From contig JABWBR010000005.1 in assembly GCA_013360405.1 (NCBI GenBank), positions 1-64,000 of the forward strand: a stretch of DNA of 64,000 nt, written 5' to 3'. The DNA is from Saprospiraceae bacterium. Lineage in GTDB: Bacteria; Bacteroidota; Bacteroidia; Chitinophagales; Saprospiraceae. Below the pieces are notes generated by a model. That model was not told the DNA's origin and did not search any database. It saw only the letters and a program-made list of their open reading frames with translations. Position numbers and translations under genes: made by a program. Position 1 is the stretch's first letter. Every line of letters starts with the position of its first letter. Positions 9,252 through 16,069 of this stretch are shown here, piece by piece.

Positions 9252-9304
9252 GGATTTGATTACTCAAATAACCAAATCCTCAAATAACCAAATCCTCAAA
9301 TCAA
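9234..9304 (+). repeat. Short tandem-repeat array at the 3' end of the DUF1573 gene
   Basis: Three perfect GTGAGGA heptamers (9234-9254) run across the stop codon. They are followed by octamers CAAATAAC/CAAATCCT, repeated twice, plus CAAATCAA (9265-9304). GAGGATTTG (9250-9258) is the exact reverse complement of CAAATCCTC (9273-9281), so the transcript can fold into a hairpin with a 14-nt loop. It may act as a terminator or processing site before yajC. Confidence 0.8.
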
Positions 9305-9340
9305 AGAAAATTTCAACAATTACCAGATAAACAATCCATT

Positions 9341-9706
9341 ATGATTCTATTATTCCAATCGCTTTTGCTTCAGTCTGGGGCTAATCCTGGCACGATCAAC
9401 CTGATCTTTTTTGGCGCCATGATTCTTATTTTTTGGTTGTTTCTCATCCGCCCGCAAGCGCGTAAACAGCGCGAGCAGCGCAATTTTATGGATAGCCTCC
9501 AGAAGGGGGAAGAAGTAGTCACATCGAGCGGCATTATTGGTCGTATCAACAAAATGGATGGAGATGTCATCACGCTGGAAATTGCCAACAAGGTTTTTAT
9601 CCGCGTATTGAAAAACTCCATCTCTAAAGAAATGACCGATGCTATTTATGGCGCTGACAAGAGTAAAAAACCTGCAACGCCTGCTGCTGAAGATACCACG
9701 GATTAA
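9341..9706 (+). CDS. yajC: Preprotein translocase subunit YajC
   Basis: It is the small accessory subunit of the SecDF-YajC complex in the inner membrane. The 121-aa protein has one N-terminal transmembrane helix (INLIFFGAMILIFWLFLIRP) followed by the family signature RPQARKQREQRNFMDSLQKG and GEEVVTSSGIIGRI. Its 3' end overlaps the start of the YbbR-like gene by 68 bp in another frame, and the DUF1573-yajC-ybbR-dnaG run is co-directional. Confidence 0.95.
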   Translation: MILLFQSLLLQSGANPGTINLIFFGAMILIFWLFLIRPQARKQREQRNFMDSLQKGEEVVTSSGIIGRINKMDGDVITLEIANKVFIRVLKNSISKEMTDAIYGADKSKKPATPAAEDTTD

Positions 9707-10619
9707 GCCTTCTGAAGATCGCACTATCCTGCTGGTATGTATCGGCATAGCCCTTGCGTTTTGGTTGTTGGTCAAGCTGTCACAAACATACAGGGTGGCA
9801 AGGGAGGTCGACCTGACCCTGCACGTGCCCGACGGAAAAACCCTGGCTGCCGCAGCTCCTGCCGCTTTACAGGCGGAATTGGAAGGGACCGGCTGGCAAC
9901 TGATGTTCGAATATTTGATGAACGCCAGGCATAATCTGGTTTATGAAATAAGATCAGAGGCGGAAACTACGCTCAGCCGCGCCAAACTTGAAGACGATAT
10001 CCAGCGCAACCTGGTATCAAATGGTCTGATCGTACTCGACGTAAATATCGATAACATACCGCTGCAACTGGAAAACAAGGTGTTGAAAAAAGTACCGGTA
10101 GTACTCAATTACCGCTTCTCTTTTGCCCCTGAATACGAGTTGCAGCGGGAAGTTGTGCTTACTCCCGATAGCATTACAGTGAGCGGGCCGGCATCCCAAA
10201 TCAAGGCGCTGCAGTCGTGGCCTTCCGATTCGCTGATACTGCAGGCACTCAACGACCCTGTAAAACGCAAAGTGAAACTCAGAAAACCGCCGTCCGGACT
10301 GGAAATCAACCATGAAGAGGTAGAAGCAGATGTGGCGGTCGAACAATTTACCGAAAAATGGCTTTTTGTACCCCTTACCGTTACCCATGTGTCAGATAGC
10401 CTGAAGTTTTTTCCCGACCGGGTCAAACTTACTTGCGTGGTTGGACTTAGCAGGTACAATGATCTTGATCCGGACGACTTTACGCTGCTGGCCGACTTAA
10501 AGGACGTATCTACCTCGAAGGGAGCCAATACGGTGCCTATTGTATTGGCTCGCCAGCCCTACTATGTTCGCAATGTGTATTTCACCCCTCAATCGGTAGA
10601 ATTTTTTATCCTGAAGTAA
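9639..10619 (+). CDS. YbbR/CdaR-like membrane protein
   Basis: This 326-aa protein has one N-terminal transmembrane helix (ILLVCIGIALAFWLLVKLS) and a periplasmic part of YbbR-type beta repeats (VPVVLNYRFSFAPEYELQ, LTPDSITVSGPAS). In Firmicutes the homologue CdaR regulates the diadenylate cyclase CdaA; in Bacteroidota it follows yajC, as here. The ATG at 9639 (or 9648) lies inside yajC; no later ATG precedes the transmembrane helix, so translational overlap is likely. The stop at 10617 is in frame with dnaG, whose TTG start is 12 codons later. Confidence 0.85.
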   Translation: MLFMALTRVKNLQRLLLKIPRIKPSEDRTILLVCIGIALAFWLLVKLSQTYRVAREVDLTLHVPDGKTLAAAAPAALQAELEGTGWQLMFEYLMNARHNLVYEIRSEAETTLSRAKLEDDIQRNLVSNGLIVLDVNIDNIPLQLENKVLKKVPVVLNYRFSFAPEYELQREVVLTPDSITVSGPASQIKALQSWPSDSLILQALNDPVKRKVKLRKPPSGLEINHEEVEADVAVEQFTEKWLFVPLTVTHVSDSLKFFPDRVKLTCVVGLSRYNDLDPDDFTLLADLKDVSTSKGANTVPIVLARQPYYVRNVYFTPQSVEFFILK

Positions 10620-10652
10620 AATCGCTATCTTGTAATTGTAAAACCGGCAATT

Positions 10653-12578
10653 TTGATTACCCAGAAAAGCGTACAGGAAATATTGGATACCGCCAGAGTA
10701 GAAGACGTGATCCAGGATTTTGTCAATCTGCGCAGGCGGGGGGTCAACCTCATCGGCAATTGCCCCTTCCACCACGAAAAAACGCCCTCTTTTATCGTTT
10801 CTCCGGCTAAAAACATCTATAAGTGTTTCGGCTGCGGCCGTGCCGGCAATGCAGTCCAGTTTTTAATGGATCACGAGCACTTTACTTTTCCCGAAGCGCT
10901 GCGCTATCTGGCCAAAAAATACAACCTCGAGGTAGAGGAAATTGTGCCTTCGGCAGAACAGGAAGAAGCCCAGCAATACCACGAGAGTCTCTTTATTGTC
11001 AATCAATACGCCCAGCAATACTTTCAGAATCAACTCTTCGACACGCCCACAGGAAAAAGTGTGGGTTTGAGCTATTTTAAGGAACGCGGTTTTCTCGAGG
11101 ATACGGTGCGCAAGTTCGGATTGGGTTTTGCGCCGGATCAAAAAGACGCTTTTACTTCAAAGGCGGTCAGCGAAGGTTATAGTATTGAATTACTGCGCAA
11201 ACTGGGCCTAACCACACAATTTGATCGCGATTTTTTCCGCAACAGGGTGATGTTTACCATCCATAACCTGTCGGGCAAACCCGTGGCTTTTGCCGGGCGT
11301 ATTATGATAAAAGACGCCAAAGCGCCCAAGTATATCAACTCGCCTGAAACCGATATTTATTCAAAAAGCAAGGTACTGTACGGCGCTTTTTTTGCCAAAC
11401 AGGCTATCAGGAAAGCCGATGAATGCATTCTTGTTGAGGGTTATACCGATGTGATCTCCCTGCATCAGTCCGGCATTGAAAACGTGGTAGCCTCATCCGG
11501 CACCTCGCTTACCGTTGACCAGATCAGGCTGATCAAGCGCTATACGCCCAATGTCAAGGTGTTGTTCGACGGCGACAGCGCCGGTATTAAAGCGGCATTG
11601 CGTGGCATCGATATGCTGTTGGAACAGGATGTGAATGTGCGTATCGTGTTGCTGCCCGACGGGGAGGACCCCGATTCTTACCTGCGAAAGGTGGGCATTA
11701 CGGCGTTCCAGATCTACCTGCAACAAGCTGCCAAGGACTTTATCCTGTTTAAAGCCGATTTACTACTCAAGGAAGCCGGTAATGAGCCCATTAAGCGCAC
11801 GGAGTTGCTCAAGGATATTATTGAGAGCATCAGCAAGATACCCGATCCGCTCAAACGGGCGATGTATGTCAAAGAATGTGCCCGGCTATTTGAGGTTGAT
11901 GAATCTATTTTGGTGCAGGAGTCTAATAAACTACTCACTAAGTCAATGGCCCGTAGCCGCCAGCAACAGGAGGCCCAGCAACCCCAAAAGGAACCGGATT
12001 CAGCTCCTCCGACTACTCAGGCAAGGCCCTCTATAGGCCACGAATTCAGGGAGATCGACCTGATCCGGGTACTGATCAATTACGGCGGAGAGTGGTACGA
12101 CGAGGAAGAAAAAATCAGCGTGGCCGCTTTTATTCTCCAAAATATTGAAGATGTGATGGACGAGTTCGACCACGCATTGTATCGCCGGGTTGCCGAGGAA
12201 TGTCAGCATTTGATGGCCGCTCAGCAACCGGTTAATCAAGCGGTTTTTTTGAACCATTCCGATGAGGAAATCCGCAAGCTGGCTATGAATCTGGCTACTT
12301 CGCCTTATGAGTATAGCGGCAACTGGGCCGACCGATGGGAGATTTTTTTATCCCAAAAAATGCCCGACGATAATTTTGTGAAGGATAGCGAGCAGGCGCT
12401 GCGATTGTTTCGTTTTCACAAAATTCTACGGCTGTGCGAAAAAACGCAGCGCCAGATCGAACAACTCCAGTCGCAGCAAATGTGGGATCAGGCCATTGCC
12501 CATTTAAAAGTAAAATTGCGCCTGGATTCGGTAAAGAGGGAATTGGCTGGCCAACTGGGTATTGTAGTTGCGAAGTAA
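10653..12578 (+). CDS. dnaG: DNA primase
   Basis: It makes RNA primers at the replication fork. The CHC2 zinc finger is C37-x2-H40-x17-C58-x2-C61. The TOPRIM core shows EGYTD, FDGDSAG and DPDSY, preceded by the RNA-polymerase-like basic domain with VMFTIHNLSGKPVAFAGRI. The C-terminal part (about 450-641) would hold the DnaB-binding helices. The length of 641 aa is normal. The start must be TTG at 10653: the frame has no ATG between the upstream stop (10617-10619) and the conserved MITQKSVQEIL N-terminus. It ends 6 bp from the convergent AAA+ gene. Confidence 0.95.
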   Translation: MITQKSVQEILDTARVEDVIQDFVNLRRRGVNLIGNCPFHHEKTPSFIVSPAKNIYKCFGCGRAGNAVQFLMDHEHFTFPEALRYLAKKYNLEVEEIVPSAEQEEAQQYHESLFIVNQYAQQYFQNQLFDTPTGKSVGLSYFKERGFLEDTVRKFGLGFAPDQKDAFTSKAVSEGYSIELLRKLGLTTQFDRDFFRNRVMFTIHNLSGKPVAFAGRIMIKDAKAPKYINSPETDIYSKSKVLYGAFFAKQAIRKADECILVEGYTDVISLHQSGIENVVASSGTSLTVDQIRLIKRYTPNVKVLFDGDSAGIKAALRGIDMLLEQDVNVRIVLLPDGEDPDSYLRKVGITAFQIYLQQAAKDFILFKADLLLKEAGNEPIKRTELLKDIIESISKIPDPLKRAMYVKECARLFEVDESILVQESNKLLTKSMARSRQQQEAQQPQKEPDSAPPTTQARPSIGHEFREIDLIRVLINYGGEWYDEEEKISVAAFILQNIEDVMDEFDHALYRRVAEECQHLMAAQQPVNQAVFLNHSDEEIRKLAMNLATSPYEYSGNWADRWEIFLSQKMPDDNFVKDSEQALRLFRFHKILRLCEKTQRQIEQLQSQQMWDQAIAHLKVKLRLDSVKRELAGQLGIVVAK

Positions 12579-12584
12579 GCTGCT

Positions 12585-15500
12585 TTAGTTTGTCATCCCC
12601 GCGTAAACCAATAATTTCAATTCTTGCGGGGTAATATTGATCGCATTGACAAATCCGGTTCGCAAGTCGGTGAGCGTACGGGCTCCGTCGTACAGCCTAA
12701 TAATTTCGTGGCGCGCGATTTTTCGACTCTCATCCTCCGGGGTATTTATCGCTATACTTACCGGCAAAGGGTGCTGGTGTGACAAATAAAACAAGTGTAT
12801 GCCGGCCTCCCCCGAAAGTAGATCAAGCAAGCCGTAGCTTTCCGCTATTATGATCCCTTCTTTTTCGTTGCGCTGGTACTGGATATCGAGCAAACGCAGC
12901 AGGGCTTCGTATTTATCCATCAAATAGGCAATCTCACTTGCGCCGATGTCGGTGATGCACGACCGGAATTGGATGGCTATGCGGTCTACCCGGCGCTGAA
13001 AAAAGCCTTCGCTGGCCGTTTGCACGTAGGCAACGTCGAGAAAATCACTGATCATGGCCGATTGAATGCCGTCAAATTGGACCGCGCCATATTGGTATTG
13101 GTCATTTAATTCTTTGAGGGAATCGCGTTGAAAGAGCCAATCAACGAGGTGGTTGCGGGAACCCAAGGCGCCGGTTTTTAGTCTCAACGGGGCTGCCCGC
13201 AGGGCATCCGAAATGCTTAGTACCCTGTTATTCAGGCGTTCTTCTAATTCTGAAAGGCGATTTTTAAAATGAAAATACTGCCAGTCTACTTCGCCTTCGC
13301 CCGTCACGATCCGATCCTGGTTATGCGCTTCAGAGCTGCGAATTTTGGACGACAGGCGTTTTATTTGTTGGAGCAGCTGCGAATAAAATTCTTTTTCCTG
13401 CTTGTAATCAGGCAGTTGGGGCAGCCAGGAATGTCTGTTGGCTGCAACAAAACCGAGCGAAGTGATGCGGGGAATGAGCCGGTCGCCTTCCAGACCGATA
13501 TCCAGCAGGATGGGCTGTTGCGTATCAGAAGCCAGCAATTGTTCGGCTGAAAGGGTGGTCAGGTCGCTTTCAATTTGGCGCCTGAGGGCCCTGCCGCCCT
13601 GCCGCGAGTCAAATCCGCGACTAGCCACCCAGTCGAGCGCCTCTTTGGAGATATTGAGCATCGTGGTGCGCCGCACAAATCCGTCGCGTAGTAGCAATTC
13701 CTGGATTTGCATTCGCGCAATTCCTTGAATATGCGCTAATTGCAGCGAATTAAAAATAATGATATCGTCGAGGCGGTTGACAAATTCGGGGCGGAAGGCA
13801 CGTTCTACAGCCTTGCGGTAGATAGAAGCCGTATCAGGGGCGGTAGAAAAAGAGATGTGGGAGGAAATCTCACCTGCGCCCAAGTTGGAAGTCATTAGTA
13901 TGATGAGATTGCTGAAATCGATGGTTTGACCCTGGCTATCGGTGAGCCTGGCATCATCGAGAACTTGCAGCAGCAGATCGCGCACCCTGGGGTGGGCTTT
14001 CTCTATTTCATCAAATAGAAGCACCCCAAACGGCCGGTACTTTATTTGTCCGGTAAGCAGGCCTTCCGGATTGTGAAAGTCGCCTGTGAGACGGCTGACG
14101 GCCGCAGGGTCGTTGTATTCGTTCATGTCAAAACGAAGGAGGGCGCCGTCGTGGCCGAATAAATAGCGGCTTAGCACTTTGGCGGCCTGGGTTTTCCCTA
14201 CGCCTGTAGGGCCCACAAATAGCAGGGTAGAAATAGGGCGGGTATTATCGTTGAGTTTGGCTTTGGCAAGGTGTATAATATTGGCCAGTGCCGCCACGGC
14301 CTGTGGTTGTCCCACCAGTTCGCGTTCGAGCAGATTGCTCACCTCGCCTTTTTCCAGTATTTGTCCGGGGTCGAGAAAAGACGCTTCTAACCCGCTGTAT
14401 GCTTTAAAAGCGGAGCGGACCTCCTCCGCGTCCACGTTGCGAAAGGGGTATTCGTCGGATATAGACTGCAAAAAACTAGCCACGCCGCCAGGCAGGGGTT
14501 TGTTTCGCAAAAACCTGCGGTGAAAATTGAGCAATTCCTGGATGGCCTGCATGCTGAACGTCGTGCCGTTGGTTTGCTCGAGCCTGCGGCGAAATGCGAG
14601 GATCATGGATACGGCAGTGACGTAGTCGGGTTCTTCCAGCGTCATTACCTGGAACAGATCGCAAAAGCGTTGATCTTTTTCCTGCATTATCCCCCATTCG
14701 CCGGGGGTGGCGACCAGAATGAATTGCAGCCGGCGTTTTTCGAGGTAAGGCCTGATGGCATCGCTCAGCGTCATTTGGTTGTTCGACGATTTGCCGATAC
14801 GCAGTAGCGCTACGGGGTTGTCGATGAATATTTTGTCGCTGTGACCCACTTCTTCTTCCGGCTGTTCTACGTATTGGAGGATGGCTTCGAGGCGGCGTTG
14901 CCACATGCCCACATAGCTCATGCCGGAGACAATCCTGTTGGGGTCGAGATGCCAGATGCGCTGTATGTAGGGGATATTGTTTGTCTCGGCCCATTTCTGA
15001 TACCTCCATAAGGCTTCGTGAAGCAAGGTGTGTCTGCCCACGCCTTCTGGGCCGACAATAGCTACTGGGGTTTTACTTTCTTTGAAAAGCAAGTGGTATA
15101 GCGCCGCAACTTTTGCATCTCTGAAATAACCCCTGTTGAGCTCCGAAGGGTAACGGGCGTTGAGTTCCTGGGCGGTTTTGTCGAGTTCCGTGGCGCCGTC
15201 AAAGGCACTGATTTCGCGCAAGCGGGCAAAAAAATCTGCCTGGGTGGAGCGATTGAATTTAAAGGGCAAATCCTGGATGCGAATGGTCATCGATACACTT
15301 GAAATCCATTCTTTTTTCCTGGCGTAATAAGTTTCCGGCTGAAACCCGTCTTCTTCTTCCTCTTTTATACCTGCCAGCGCTTTTTTTACGGCCTTGGCAA
15401 TCTGCGTCGACTTGTCGTTATCAGGGTCAATGATGAACATGTAGTTCTGTAGAGCCGGCAAACAGGCAAAGTGCAGTTGTTGTACGGAAAAAAAGGTGAC

Positions 15501-15794
15501 ATGGAAGGGGCCGTTGACTTCTTTCCCCCCGATAGTGGCCGTCACGCGATGTTGCTCCTGGTGAAGGGCCGGATGAAACATAAGCCATAAAAGCAGTTCG
15601 GAATTGTTTTGCTGGAGTACGAATCCTTTGAACAGTTGTCTCACTTCCTTGCGGAATAAGGACATGGCCTGCTCATACTGCCTGTTGATAATGAGCGGCT
15701 GGGGTAAAAATAACGGCCTGACTGCGTAATGTGCGCCGCCTTCTGCTGAGACATGTTGCACTAATACGGGGAAATAGAGCTTTGCAAAAGCCAT
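12585..15794 (-). CDS. ClpB-like AAA+ paralogue with pseudo-ATPase D1 and release-factor-like tail
   Basis: This 1069-aa protein has the same layout as the product of 4866-8123. An unrecognised N-terminal domain (1-215) is followed by a D1 in which Walker A is GPEGVGRHT (248-256; K to R, T to H) and Walker B ends in FIDN (323-326; catalytic Glu to Asn), so D1 should neither bind nor hydrolyse ATP normally. D2 is intact: GPTGVGKTQ 528-536, LLFDEIEKAH 592-601, MTSNLG 634-639, FRPEFVNRLD 667-676, GGRALRR 733-739. The C-terminal 270 residues are mostly helical and include YGLLDLLSGEAGIHLF (987-1002), which resembles the PCRF segment around YGxLxxExGVHRL. No GGQ loop is present. It is divergent from the third AAA+ gene (16070). 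The two ClpB-like paralogues might form a mixed ring; that is inference. Confidence 0.8.
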   Translation of the reverse strand: MAFAKLYFPVLVQHVSAEGGAHYAVRPLFLPQPLIINRQYEQAMSLFRKEVRQLFKGFVLQQNNSELLLWLMFHPALHQEQHRVTATIGGKEVNGPFHVTFFSVQQLHFACLPALQNYMFIIDPDNDKSTQIAKAVKKALAGIKEEEEDGFQPETYYARKKEWISSVSMTIRIQDLPFKFNRSTQADFFARLREISAFDGATELDKTAQELNARYPSELNRGYFRDAKVAALYHLLFKESKTPVAIVGPEGVGRHTLLHEALWRYQKWAETNNIPYIQRIWHLDPNRIVSGMSYVGMWQRRLEAILQYVEQPEEEVGHSDKIFIDNPVALLRIGKSSNNQMTLSDAIRPYLEKRRLQFILVATPGEWGIMQEKDQRFCDLFQVMTLEEPDYVTAVSMILAFRRRLEQTNGTTFSMQAIQELLNFHRRFLRNKPLPGGVASFLQSISDEYPFRNVDAEEVRSAFKAYSGLEASFLDPGQILEKGEVSNLLERELVGQPQAVAALANIIHLAKAKLNDNTRPISTLLFVGPTGVGKTQAAKVLSRYLFGHDGALLRFDMNEYNDPAAVSRLTGDFHNPEGLLTGQIKYRPFGVLLFDEIEKAHPRVRDLLLQVLDDARLTDSQGQTIDFSNLIILMTSNLGAGEISSHISFSTAPDTASIYRKAVERAFRPEFVNRLDDIIIFNSLQLAHIQGIARMQIQELLLRDGFVRRTTMLNISKEALDWVASRGFDSRQGGRALRRQIESDLTTLSAEQLLASDTQQPILLDIGLEGDRLIPRITSLGFVAANRHSWLPQLPDYKQEKEFYSQLLQQIKRLSSKIRSSEAHNQDRIVTGEGEVDWQYFHFKNRLSELEERLNNRVLSISDALRAAPLRLKTGALGSRNHLVDWLFQRDSLKELNDQYQYGAVQFDGIQSAMISDFLDVAYVQTASEGFFQRRVDRIAIQFRSCITDIGASEIAYLMDKYEALLRLLDIQYQRNEKEGIIIAESYGLLDLLSGEAGIHLFYLSHQHPLPVSIAINTPEDESRKIARHEIIRLYDGARTLTDLRTGFVNAINITPQELKLLVYAGMTN

Positions 15795-15988
15795 CCGGTT
15801 GCTTTTATTGCGAGGTCCGACACAAGATAATTACATTTTTTGCAACATGGATAGCTTGTGGCTCGTTACAGCAACGGAAAGCGAATGTGCGCCTACCCCA
15901 AACAAGGTAGTTTTCATGCTTACGCAATTCAATTTTTACTTCGATCTGTATTATTTAGGGAAATTGTATAAATTTCAGCAGGAAATAA

Positions 15989-16051
15989 GCTATTAGCTTT
16001 CAGTAGTCAGCTATCGGCAGTCGGCAGTCGGCTATCAGTAATTAGCTTTTA
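15989..16051. repeat. Nine-unit degenerate heptamer array upstream of the CbxX-like gene
   Basis: The stretch parses cleanly into 7-bp units: gctatta, gctttca, gtagtca, gctatcg, gcagtcg, gcagtcg, gctatca, gtaatta, gctttta. It ends 18 bp before the ATG at 16070, within the 275-bp divergent region between two AAA+ genes. The rest of that region is AT-rich and shows no clear TAxxTTTG box. Confidence 0.75.
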
Positions 16052-16069
16052 CCTCTTATTAACCGCCAA

